The notes under the pieces were generated by a model, which worked only from the letters and a program-made list of their open reading frames with translations, ran no database searches and was not told the DNA's origin. A stretch of DNA of 64,000 nt from VRUE01 sp963704505 (GTDB lineage: Bacteria; Actinomycetota; Thermoleophilia; Solirubrobacterales; 70-9): NCBI GenBank assembly GCA_963704505.1, contig OY969912.1, positions 2,914,001 through 2,978,000 of the forward strand. Reading direction: 5' to 3'. The translations under genes were made by a program, and so were the position numbers. The stretch's first letter is position 1; each line of letters starts with the position of its first letter. Below are positions 8,395-16,117 of this stretch, one piece after another.

Positions 8395-9748
8395 CCGCGC
8401 GCGGCGGGTCATCCGGGGAGACCTGCCACTGCTCGTTGACGATCGCCCCCGGCGGCGGTGCGACGGGGCCGTTGAGAAGTGGGTCGTCGGTCTCCCGCAT
8501 CCAGCTCTCGAGTCTCTCCCTCATCTGAGCGAGGTCGGCCTCGCGTGCCGGATCGCCGGCCAGGTTGGTGCCCTCCTGGGGGTCGAGGATGAGGTCGAAG
8601 AGCTGCTCCTCGGGAATCACCTGCTCGCCCCAGCCGGCGCCGACGAGGAGGTCCTTGCTCTCGCTGTCGTCGCAGTTGGCGAGCACCGGGTGCTCGTAAT
8701 CGTCGAAGCGGCGGATGTACTTGAAGCGCTCGGTGCGCGCGGCCCGATGAGGCTGGTAGGCGGCGTGGTAGGTGGTCTCGGCGAAGATCGCCTCGTGCAG
8801 GCGATCGACCTCGCCATGGACGAGCGGCATCAGCGAGCTGCCCTGCAGCCAGGCCGGCGGTTCGACCCCCGCCAGCTCGCAGAGGGTCGGGTAGACGTCG
8901 AGGTGGCTGACCGGCGCGTCGACGACCTTGCCGCCGGTGAAGCCGCCGGGCCCACGCATCATCATCATCACGCCGATGCCGCGATCGAAGAGCGTCGCCT
9001 TCGCGTTCGGGAAGGCGATCCCGTGGTCCGTGGTGCACAGGACGAGGGTGTCGTCGACCAGGTCGAGGTCGTGCAGAGCGTGGAGCACGGCGCCGATCCC
9101 CTGATCGAGCGAGCGGGCGCTGGCCTTGAAGGCCGCCATGTCGCGACGGGTCGGGACGACGTCGGGCAGGTTCGCCGGCGGCAGCGAGTAGAGCGTGTCG
9201 CGGACCGAGGTCGGGGCGAAGAAGTTGCGATGGGTCTCGAAAAAGCCGACAGACATGAACCAGGGGTTGGGGTCGTCGGCGGCGATCCCGTGCAGGGTCT
9301 CGATCGTCAGCGGGGCGACGTCCTCGGCGCGGGTCGAGCCGACCGGGATCACCTCGTCATAGCCGATCACCGCCGGGTCGACGGAGATGTGCTGCTCGCC
9401 GATCATCGTCGAGCGATAGCCGGCGCGGCGCAGGGCGTGGACCCAGTGCTGCCCGTAATCGTTGAGCTTCCACCCCCGGTGGGCGAGGCCGAGCATGCCG
9501 TTGTTGTGACAGTGCAGGCCGGTCAGCAGGCTGGCCCGGCTGCCCGAGCAGGTCGGCGCGGCGCAGAAGGCCTCTCGGAAGAGAACGCCCTGGTCGGCGA
9601 GCAGCTGGATGTTCGGCGTCGGCACCTGGAAGCCATAGGGCTGCACGTAGCGCCCGGTGTCGTGCGAGTGGATATAGAGGATGTTCGGCCTATCCTGCGA
9701 GGTGATCGGTCGCTCCTTTCGGGTACAGGCCCCAGGGTAGCGAGGCAA
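8360..9748 (-). CDS. Sulfatase (arylsulfatase A-like)
   Basis: A ~462-residue alkaline-phosphatase-superfamily sulfatase. The N-terminal metal-binding stretch RPNILYIHSHD and the formylglycine motif CSGSRASLLTG (Cys ~67) are present; Gly replaces the usual Pro of CxPSR, a tolerated variant. TTDHGIAFP supplies further metal ligands. The start is unclear. TTG 9748 is the only canonical start in the long frame, yet a strong AAAGGAG sits at codons 10-12 and points to an ATC (9704-9706) at ideal spacing. It is divergent from a sulfotransferase gene, and a dyad at 9763-9785 lies between them. The substrate is probably a sulfated sugar or ester. Confidence 0.88.
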   Translation of the reverse strand: MPRYPGACTRKERPITSQDRPNILYIHSHDTGRYVQPYGFQVPTPNIQLLADQGVLFREAFCAAPTCSGSRASLLTGLHCHNNGMLGLAHRGWKLNDYGQHWVHALRRAGYRSTMIGEQHISVDPAVIGYDEVIPVGSTRAEDVAPLTIETLHGIAADDPNPWFMSVGFFETHRNFFAPTSVRDTLYSLPPANLPDVVPTRRDMAAFKASARSLDQGIGAVLHALHDLDLVDDTLVLCTTDHGIAFPNAKATLFDRGIGVMMMMRGPGGFTGGKVVDAPVSHLDVYPTLCELAGVEPPAWLQGSSLMPLVHGEVDRLHEAIFAETTYHAAYQPHRAARTERFKYIRRFDDYEHPVLANCDDSESKDLLVGAGWGEQVIPEEQLFDLILDPQEGTNLAGDPAREADLAQMRERLESWMRETDDPLLNGPVAPPPGAIVNEQWQVSPDDPPRAVTPDPMAAPSS

Positions 9749-9762
9749 AGCCTTTTTTCTTT

Positions 9763-9785
9763 TTGTTGATTAACATGCTCAACAA
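9763..9785. promoter_or_regulatory. 23-bp dyad in sulfatase/sulfotransferase intergenic region
   Basis: TTGTTGA and TCAACAA form perfect 7-bp arms around a 9-nt spacer. The dyad sits between two divergent genes and ends just before the ribosome binding site AAGAGGA (9784-9790) of the sulfotransferase. The core TTGA-N9-TCAA recurs at 61225-61241 and 63182-63198. Confidence 0.5.
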
Positions 9786-9794
9786 GAGGACCAA

Positions 9795-10721
9795 ATGAAA
9801 CCTGACCGTTCATATCTCGTCTGCGCGACGCCACGCAGTGGCAGCACCCTCGTCTGCCACGCGCTTTCGGAAACCGGGGTTGCCGGCAAGCCCGAGGAGT
9901 ACTTCGAGGCGCTCCAGCACTCGGGACGGCCACGGCGCCCCGAGGAATACTTCCTCGGGGTCGAGGACGAGTCGATCCGCAATCACCTGGGCGAGCGCGG
10001 CGTCGGCAGCGACCCGCCTCCCCGCTCGCCGCTTTGGAGCCGCGCCGCCTACGACCGCTACCTGGAATGGGCATTCGAGGCCGGGACCACCGAGAACGGC
10101 GTCTTCGGCGCGAAGCTGATGTGGAACTACTTCAGCGACTTCGTCAGCCTGCTCCGCAACGTCCCCGCCTACCGCGAGGTGCCGCTCGCCGAGCTGATGC
10201 CCACCGTTTTCCCGGAGTTGAGCTTCGTCAGGGTCGTGCGCGCCAACAAGCTGCGCCAGGCGGTCTCGCTCTGGAAGGCCGTGCAGACCGCGACCTGGCG
10301 CGAGGACCAGGCCAGCGTCAAGGCCGCCGCCTCAATCGAGTTGGACGGCGCGCCCCCGTACAAGAGCTTCATCGAGGAGCACCGTCCGCAGCTGCGCTTC
10401 CACTATCCGGCGATCGCCCACCTGCTCGGCCAGCTGCTGGTCGAGGAGGCGCGCTGGGACGCCTTCTTCGAGCACTCCCAGATCAAGCCGATCCTGGTCC
10501 TCTACGAGAACTTCGCCGCCGACTACGAGACCAGCACGCTCAACCTCCTCGACCGGCTCGACCTGTCACCGCCCGGCGGCTTCGAGTTCGAACCGCGGAT
10601 GAAGCGCCAGTCGGACTCGGTCAACGACGACTGGACGCGCCGCTACAGCGAGCTGCGGCTGGGCACCGAGTTCGACCTGGTGCCGACGGTCGTCGAGAAG
10701 AGCACGACGACCGGCTCCTAG
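9795..10721 (+). CDS. Stf0-type sulfotransferase
   Basis: A 308-residue sulfotransferase. The PAPS-binding loop CATPRSGSTLVCHAL is at residues 10-24, and the second PAPS signature FVRVVRANKLRQAVS is around residue 140. The closest family I recognise is Stf0, whose mycobacterial member sulfates trehalose at C-2. ATG 9795 has AAGAGGA 4 nt upstream. The acceptor is unknown; a glycolipid or polysaccharide is the likely class. It is transcribed divergently from the sulfatase, so a sulfated product could be both made and removed by neighbouring genes. Its TAG overlaps the TAG of the convergent Rrf2 gene in a single CTAG. Confidence 0.85.
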   Translation: MKPDRSYLVCATPRSGSTLVCHALSETGVAGKPEEYFEALQHSGRPRRPEEYFLGVEDESIRNHLGERGVGSDPPPRSPLWSRAAYDRYLEWAFEAGTTENGVFGAKLMWNYFSDFVSLLRNVPAYREVPLAELMPTVFPELSFVRVVRANKLRQAVSLWKAVQTATWREDQASVKAAASIELDGAPPYKSFIEEHRPQLRFHYPAIAHLLGQLLVEEARWDAFFEHSQIKPILVLYENFAADYETSTLNLLDRLDLSPPGGFEFEPRMKRQSDSVNDDWTRRYSELRLGTEFDLVPTVVEKSTTTGS

Positions 10722-11203
10722 CTGGGTTCGACCATTTCCTTGGTCGAGGTGCTGGCGTGCCAGGCGTCCGGTGACGAGGTCAGTTCCTCGACCACGGGAG
10801 GCAGGTCGCCGGAGACGAGTTTGTCGAGGGTGACCTCCTCGAGCACCGAGCGCAGGCTGGCGCGGACGGCGACCCAGACGTCGCGCAGGTGCTCTGAGTT
10901 GCCGCTGTATTTGATCGCCTCGGGCGGGGTCGACTGGACGTCGGCGATCGGCCCCTCGACTGCGCGGACGACGTCGGCGATCGTCACCTCGTCGGCGGGA
11001 CGGGCGAGCCAGTAGCCGCCCTTGGCCCCGCGGCGGGCCCGGACGATGCCGTGGTGCTTGAGCTCGAGCAGGATGTGCTCGAGGAACTGAAGTGGGATTT
11101 CCTGGGCCTCGGCGAGCTTCTCGCCCTTCACCGGCCCCTCGCCGGCAGCTGCCAACTCGGCGGCCGCCCGTACGGCGTAATCCGCCTTGGCTGAGACACG
11201 CAT
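10718..11203 (-). CDS. Rrf2-family transcriptional regulator
   Basis: A 161-residue protein with a typical Rrf2 winged helix: MRVSAKADYAVRAAAELA, then IPLQFLEHILLELKHHGIVRARRGAKGGYWLARP. It has no cysteines in the loop where IscR and NsrR bind an Fe-S cluster, so it is more like CymR or the cluster-free members that sense sulfur or cysteine status. It lies between a sulfatase/sulfotransferase pair and an ABC importer that it could regulate. The 9-mer TTGATTAAC occurs next to its own start (complement of 11211-11219) and at 9766-9774. Confidence 0.88.
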   Translation of the reverse strand: MRVSAKADYAVRAAAELAAAGEGPVKGEKLAEAQEIPLQFLEHILLELKHHGIVRARRGAKGGYWLARPADEVTIADVVRAVEGPIADVQSTPPEAIKYSGNSEHLRDVWVAVRASLRSVLEEVTLDKLVSGDLPPVVEELTSSPDAWHASTSTKEMVEPS

Positions 11204-11210
11204 GCGTCTA

Positions 11211-11219
11211 GTTAATCAA
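11211..11219 (-). promoter_or_regulatory. TTGATTAAC element upstream of Rrf2 gene
   Basis: An AT-rich 9-mer just upstream of the Rrf2 start (11203). The same 9-mer lies in the sulfatase/sulfotransferase intergenic region (9766-9774). It overlaps a -10-like TTAACT 6 nt before the Rrf2 ATG, so it may be operator, promoter or both. Confidence 0.3.
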
Positions 11220-11242
11220 TCGACCCCTCGGATTCGTGTGGT

Positions 11243-11272
11243 TCCTGACTTTCTGGGCCTTTTTGGTCAGGA
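11243..11272 (+). other. Inverted repeat upstream of ABC importer operon
   Basis: TCCTGAC (11243-11249) and GTCAGGA (11266-11272) can pair with a 16-nt loop, 25 nt before the ATG of the importer ATPase. It could be an operator or a leader hairpin. I could not match the leader to the conserved segments of a TPP or FMN riboswitch. Confidence 0.3.
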
Positions 11273-11297
11273 GTGCGGGGTGCGGCAGGATACGAGC

Positions 11298-12047
11298 ATG
11301 GTCAGGACCCAGGGACTGCGGCACGCCTACGGCGAGCTGCAAACGATCGGCGGTCTCGACCTCGAGGCTCCCGCCCATGGCGTGCTCGGCCTCGTCGGCC
11401 CATCCGGGTGCGGCAAGTCGACCCTGCTGGAACTGATCTGCGGCCTGCGCGAGCAGAGCGCCGGCCTGGTCGCGATCGACGAGGCGGACTCCGCGAGCGG
11501 TCGCCTCGCCCGTTGCGCGTTCATGCCGCAGCGGGACACCCTCTTCCCCTGGCTCTCGGCGATCGACAACGCCGGGCTCGCGCTTCGCAACAGGGGAATG
11601 CGCAGGGCCGAGGCCCGCCGCCGGGCGGGCGAGCTCTTCGAGAGCTTCGGGCTCGACGGATTCGAGCGGTCGCGGCCGGCCGAGCTCTCCGGCGGGATGC
11701 GGCAGCGCGTCGCGTTCCTGCGCACGCTTGTCTCCGACAAGCCCGTCCTGGCCCTCGACGAGCCGTTCGCGTCGCTCGACGCGATCACCCGAGCGGAGAT
11801 GCAGACCTGGCTCGCGGGTGCCCTGGCCAGGGACCCGAGGACCGTCGTGCTCGTCACCCACGACGTCGAGGAGGCGCTCTATCTATCGGACCGGGTGCTG
11901 GTCCTCTCCTCCCGGCCGGCAACCGTGGTCGAGGAGCTGCGCGCGCCGCACGTCCGCGCCGGCGACCGCGACGCGGCGATCACCGACCCGGGCTTCATCG
12001 CCGCCCGCGAACTGGCGATGCGGGCCCTGCGCGGGGCAAGCTCGTGA
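11298..12047 (+). CDS. NitT/TauT-type ABC importer, ATP-binding subunit
   Basis: A 249-residue ATPase. Walker A is GPSGCGKST, the signature is LSGGMRQR and Walker B is VLALDEPFASLD, with the H-loop VLVTHDVEE. It is the SsuB/TauB/ThiZ type. I chose ATG 11298 because the longer frame from 11187 overlaps the Rrf2 start and codes nothing conserved. It overlaps the permease gene by 4 nt (GTGA). With the permease and binding protein it forms one importer operon. Confidence 0.88.
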   Translation: MVRTQGLRHAYGELQTIGGLDLEAPAHGVLGLVGPSGCGKSTLLELICGLREQSAGLVAIDEADSASGRLARCAFMPQRDTLFPWLSAIDNAGLALRNRGMRRAEARRRAGELFESFGLDGFERSRPAELSGGMRQRVAFLRTLVSDKPVLALDEPFASLDAITRAEMQTWLAGALARDPRTVVLVTHDVEEALYLSDRVLVLSSRPATVVEELRAPHVRAGDRDAAITDPGFIAARELAMRALRGASS

Positions 12048-12796
12048 AGAACTGGCTGCTTCCGGCCCTGCTGCTGGCGGCTCTGGTCGGGCTCTGGCAG
12101 ATCGCCGCCTCGACCGGCGCGATCGCCTCCGCGCTGCACCTCGAGGACTTCCTCGTCCCTTCCCCTGCCGAAGTGGCCACCTCGGCCTGGGAAAACCGGG
12201 CGCTGCTCGCCGAAAACGCCTGGGTGACCCTGCGCGAGGTCCTGCTCGGCTTCGGCGGCGCGGTCGTGCTCGGGCTCTTCTTCGCCGCCCTGATCCACTC
12301 CTCGGAGACGATGCGCCGGGCGACCTACCCGCTGCTGATCCTCTCGCAGACGATCCCGATCGTCGCCTTCGCGCCGATCCTGATCGTCTGGCTCGGCTTC
12401 GGGATCTGGCCGAAGCTGGTGATCGTCGCGATCGTCTGCTTCTTCCCGATCACGGTCGCCACCGTCGACGGGCTGCGCTCGGTGGACCCCGAGGCGGCGA
12501 AGATGATGCGCGGCCTCGATGCCTCCCGCTGGCAGTCGTTTCGCCGCCTCGAAGCGCCGACCGCGCTGCCCGGCTTCTTCAGCGGCGCCAAGATCGCCGC
12601 GCCTTTCGCGGTGATCGGGGCGCTGTTCGGCGAGTGGGCCGGGTCGAGCGCCGGCCTCGGCCACATGATCCTGCAGGACAACGCGCGGCTGGAGGTCGCG
12701 CGGATGTTCGCCGCGGTCGGCGTTCTCTCCGTAATCGGCCTCGCTCTCTTCGGCCTGATCGCGCTCGCGGAGCGGCGCGTCGTCTCATGGCGATAG
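12044..12796 (+). CDS. NitT/TauT-type ABC importer, permease
   Basis: A 250-residue inner-membrane subunit of the BPD_transp_1 fold with about six spans. The cytoplasmic coupling loop is visible as VDPEAAKMMRGLDASRWQSF (EAA-like), followed by LPGFFSGAKIAAPFAVIGAL, a pattern typical of SsuC/TauC/ThiX permeases. GTG 12044 overlaps the ATPase stop. The following binding-protein gene starts 10 nt after its stop. Confidence 0.88.
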   Translation: MKNWLLPALLLAALVGLWQIAASTGAIASALHLEDFLVPSPAEVATSAWENRALLAENAWVTLREVLLGFGGAVVLGLFFAALIHSSETMRRATYPLLILSQTIPIVAFAPILIVWLGFGIWPKLVIVAIVCFFPITVATVDGLRSVDPEAAKMMRGLDASRWQSFRRLEAPTALPGFFSGAKIAAPFAVIGALFGEWAGSSAGLGHMILQDNARLEVARMFAAVGVLSVIGLALFGLIALAERRVVSWR

Positions 12797-12806
12797 AAAG
12801 CAGGGG

Positions 12807-13814
12807 ATGAGACCGGCTCGCCTCGCCCCAGCAGCGCTCGCCCTGGCCTTCATCGCCCTCGGCCTCGGCCTCGCCGCCTGCGGCGAGAAGAGCGAGGACA
12901 CGAGCGGCACCGAGCGGACTCCGCTCAGCCTGACGCTCGACTTCTACCCCAACGCCGACCACGCCGGGATCTACATGGCCCAGAAGCTTGGTTATTTCGA
13001 CGAAGCCGGGCTGGACATGTCGATCGAGACGCCGGCCGACCCGGCGGCGCCGTTGAAGCTCCTCGCCGCCGGCCGGACCGACCTGGCGATCTCCTACGAG
13101 CCCGAGGTGATGCTCGCCAACGAGCAGGGCCTCGACCTGGTCGCGGTCGGCGCCGTCGTCGACCGCCCCCTGACTTCGCTGATCTGGCTGAAGAAATCGG
13201 GGATCAAAGGCATCGGCGACCTGCGCGGGAAAACGATCGCGACCGCCGGCATCCCCTACCAGGACGCCTACCTGAAGACGATCCTCGCCCGGGCAAACCT
13301 GACTCCCGACGACGTGCAGACCGTCAACGTCGGCTTCGGCCTGCTGCCGGCGATCGTCGGCGGCAAGGCACAGGCGATGCTCGGCGGTTTCAGCAACATC
13401 GAGGGAGTCGACCTCAAATCCCAGGGGCTGGACCCGGTGGTCACGCCCGTCGACCGGCTCGGGGTTCCCACCTACGACGAGCTCGTCGTCGTCGCGCGGC
13501 GCGAGACCCTGGAAGAGGACCCGCAGTCGGTGAGGCTGTTCCTGGCGGCGGTGTCCCGCGGCACCGCCGCGGCGGTCAAGAGCCCGAACGCGACCAGCAA
13601 GGCCCTGCGCGAAGCGAATCCCGACCTCGATCCCAAACTGACCGAAGCCGAGGTCAGGGCGACGATTCCGGCGCTCTCACCGCAAGGCCGCATGGACCCT
13701 GCCGCCTGGTCGAAGTTCATCGCCTGGATGCACGAAAACGGGTTGATCTCCGCGGCTCCGACAACCTCCGCGGTGATGAGCGACGACTACCTGCCGGGAA
13801 GCATCCCGGAATAG
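12807..13814 (+). CDS. NMT1/THI5-like substrate-binding lipoprotein
   Basis: A 335-residue lipoprotein with lipobox LGLAACGE after a hydrophobic signal peptide. The mature N-terminus reads LTLDFYPNADHAGIYMAQKLGYF, close to the D(W/F)xPNxxHxGIYxA signature of ThiY/RibY-type proteins that bind thiamin pyrimidine precursors or riboflavin. Related proteins bind sulfonates or nitrate. A pyrimidine-type ligand fits the motif, while the nearby sulfatase and Rrf2 gene would fit a sulfur source; the motif is the stronger clue. Its 3' end overlaps the convergent GGDEF-EAL gene by 28 nt. Confidence 0.85.
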   Translation: MRPARLAPAALALAFIALGLGLAACGEKSEDTSGTERTPLSLTLDFYPNADHAGIYMAQKLGYFDEAGLDMSIETPADPAAPLKLLAAGRTDLAISYEPEVMLANEQGLDLVAVGAVVDRPLTSLIWLKKSGIKGIGDLRGKTIATAGIPYQDAYLKTILARANLTPDDVQTVNVGFGLLPAIVGGKAQAMLGGFSNIEGVDLKSQGLDPVVTPVDRLGVPTYDELVVVARRETLEEDPQSVRLFLAAVSRGTAAAVKSPNATSKALREANPDLDPKLTEAEVRATIPALSPQGRMDPAAWSKFIAWMHENGLISAAPTTSAVMSDDYLPGSIPE

Positions 13815-16084
13815 CTCGGCAGCCCGTCGGCGAGCAGCCCGGTGATCCGCTCGGCGGGCAGCGCCGGTGAGAAGAAGTGGCCCTGCGCGTAGTCGCAGCC
13901 GAGCCGCCGCAGCTCCGAAAGCTGGGCTTCGTTTTCGACTCCCTCGGCGATCACGTCCATCGAGAGGGCGCGAGCCATGCCGATGATCGCCTCGACGATC
14001 GCCGTGCGCTCCTGCTCGACTCCCAGCGCATCGACGAAGGAGCGGTCGATCTTGAGCGCGTCGAGGGGGAAGCGATTCAGGTAGGCGAGGCTCGAGTAGC
14101 CGGTGCCGAAGTCGTCGAGCACGAGCCGCACACCGAGCTCGCTGAGCCGGTCGAGGGTCGCCTTGGCACTGGCCGAGTCCTCGACCAGGACGCCCTCGGT
14201 GATCTCCAGGCGCAGGTGGACGGGCTCCAGCCCGGTCCGCTGGAGCATCTCTTCGACCGATTCGGCGAGGTCCCGGTGGGCGACCTGGCGGGCGGAGAGG
14301 TTGACGGCGAGGTCGAGCGGCCGCTCATCGGGGCGCTGCTCGTGCCATTTGAGGATCTGACGGCAGGCCTCCTCCTGGACCCAGCGGCCGATCGGCTCGA
14401 TCAGCCCGCTCTCCTCGGCGACCGGGATGAAATCGGGCGGGTCGAGGCGGCCGCGGACGGGGTGGTCCCAGCGGACCAGCGCCTCGAGCGCCGTGATCTC
14501 ACCGGTCGCGAGGCTGACGACGGGCTGGAAGGCCAGCGCCAGCTCCGAGCGCTCGATGCCGGTCCGCAGCTCGCGCTCGACCTCGAGGCGGCGTACCGCG
14601 CGGGCGCGCATCTCGGCGTCGAAGAGCTCCGAGCGCGCCCTGCCGCGTTCCTTCGCCCGGTACATCGCGGCGTCGGCGTCGCGGATCAGCAGATCGGGGT
14701 CGGCGGGCTCCTGAGCGGTCGGCCGGGCGATCGCGATGCCGAGGCTGGCGGTGATGAAGTGCTCGGCGCCTCCCATCATGTACGGCTCGGCGAACGAGGC
14801 GGCGACGCGGTCGGCGATCGCGACCGCCTCCTCCTCGTCGGCGAGCCGGTCGACGAGGATCCCGAACTCGTCGCCGCCGAAGCGGGCGACGATGTCCCCT
14901 GGCCGCAGGTGGGCGCGGAGGCGCGGCGCCACCGCCCGCAGGAGGTCGTCGCCGGCGTGGTGGCCGAGGCTGTCGTTGATCAGCTTGAAGTGGTCGAGGT
15001 CGAGGAAGAGGATCCCGATCGGCGAGCCCGACACCTGGCCGCGCTTGAGCGCTTTGGAGAGCGAGTCGACGAAGCTGAGGCGGTTCGGCAGGCCGGTGAG
15101 GGAGTCGTGCAGGACCCGATGGCGCAGGGCCTGGTCGGCGGCATGTCGCTCGAAGGCATCGGCGAGGACGTTGGCGGAGGCCTGGAGGAAGTGGACGTCC
15201 TGCGGGGTGAAGCGGCTCGGCTCGGTCGAGTGGATGTCGAGGACTCCGAACGGGCTCAGCTTTCCTTCGATGACGACGGCGAGGCTGCTGCGGATGCCGA
15301 GCACCCGCAGCGCGGGCGGCATCGAGAAGCGCTGCTCGCTCGACCAGTCGTCGACGATCACGTGCAGGCCGGACTCGAGAGCGGCCCCGACGTGCGAGTC
15401 GCCGGCCGCCGAGACGCGGCTGCCGGAATCCCCGGTGTCGCCGTCGAGCCCGGCGCGCAGGAGCAGGCGCCGGCCATCGCGATCGCCCTCCCAGATGCTG
15501 GCCGCATCGGTCGTCTCGGTGTTGAGCAGCAGCGAAACGGCCTCGTCCATCAGCGGCTCGGGCTCGCAGTCCTTCAGCGCCAGCTCTCCGAGCCTGGCGA
15601 CGGTCGCCTGCTGGGCGGCAACCCGCCTCAGCTCCTGCTCGGCCTGCTTGCGCTCGGTGATGTCGTAGAGGACCCCGTGCCAGACCGGCACGCCCGCCTC
15701 ATCGGGCTCGAGCACGGCCTCGTCGAGGATCCAGACGATGTCGCCGCCGCGGGTCACCATCCGGTAGTCGATCGGCGGCGGATTGCGCTCGCCGAGGGTC
15801 CTCGTGCTCTCCTGCTCGAGCGCCCGCTCGCGATCCTCCGGATGCAACAGCTCCGCCCACAGCCCGGCGTTCTGTATCCACTCGTCCTGGCTGTAGCCGA
15901 GGATCTCCTCGACCTGCGGACTGACGTATCGCCAGCGCCCCTCCTCGCCCATCTCGGCCGTGTAAATGATTGCCGGCAGACGCTCGACCAGACGGCGGTA
16001 GTCCTCTCCGGCGGAGGTCAGCTGGTTGAGCAGGTCGCTGACCTGCTTTTCGGGCCAGCCGCGGTCATCTGGAGAGCGAGGCAT
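13787..16084 (-). CDS. PAS-GAF-GGDEF-EAL cyclic-di-GMP protein
   Basis: A 765-residue cytoplasmic signalling protein. A PAS domain with PAC tail (about 30-150, ending GVLYDITERKQAEQEL) is followed by a GAF domain (about 165-310), a diguanylate cyclase domain with intact RFGGDEF (about 400) and an EAL phosphodiesterase domain (about 505-745) containing EALVRW, NLSARQ, DDFGTGYSSL and AEGVEN. Both catalytic motifs look intact, so it could make and degrade cyclic-di-GMP. There is no transmembrane segment, so the signal is cytoplasmic. No neighbouring gene hints at the output. Confidence 0.92.
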   Translation of the reverse strand: MPRSPDDRGWPEKQVSDLLNQLTSAGEDYRRLVERLPAIIYTAEMGEEGRWRYVSPQVEEILGYSQDEWIQNAGLWAELLHPEDRERALEQESTRTLGERNPPPIDYRMVTRGGDIVWILDEAVLEPDEAGVPVWHGVLYDITERKQAEQELRRVAAQQATVARLGELALKDCEPEPLMDEAVSLLLNTETTDAASIWEGDRDGRRLLLRAGLDGDTGDSGSRVSAAGDSHVGAALESGLHVIVDDWSSEQRFSMPPALRVLGIRSSLAVVIEGKLSPFGVLDIHSTEPSRFTPQDVHFLQASANVLADAFERHAADQALRHRVLHDSLTGLPNRLSFVDSLSKALKRGQVSGSPIGILFLDLDHFKLINDSLGHHAGDDLLRAVAPRLRAHLRPGDIVARFGGDEFGILVDRLADEEEAVAIADRVAASFAEPYMMGGAEHFITASLGIAIARPTAQEPADPDLLIRDADAAMYRAKERGRARSELFDAEMRARAVRRLEVERELRTGIERSELALAFQPVVSLATGEITALEALVRWDHPVRGRLDPPDFIPVAEESGLIEPIGRWVQEEACRQILKWHEQRPDERPLDLAVNLSARQVAHRDLAESVEEMLQRTGLEPVHLRLEITEGVLVEDSASAKATLDRLSELGVRLVLDDFGTGYSSLAYLNRFPLDALKIDRSFVDALGVEQERTAIVEAIIGMARALSMDVIAEGVENEAQLSELRRLGCDYAQGHFFSPALPAERITGLLADGLPSYSGMLPGR

Positions 16085-16117
16085 CGTCGCTCTTATCGAC
16101 GCTTGGGCCGTGACGCT

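Noticed and set aside
11204..11297. Possible TPP or FMN riboswitch before the ThiY-like importer
   Set aside because: I saw CTGAGA- and GGGTGC-like fragments, but in the wrong order and without the conserved pyrophosphate-sensor segment.
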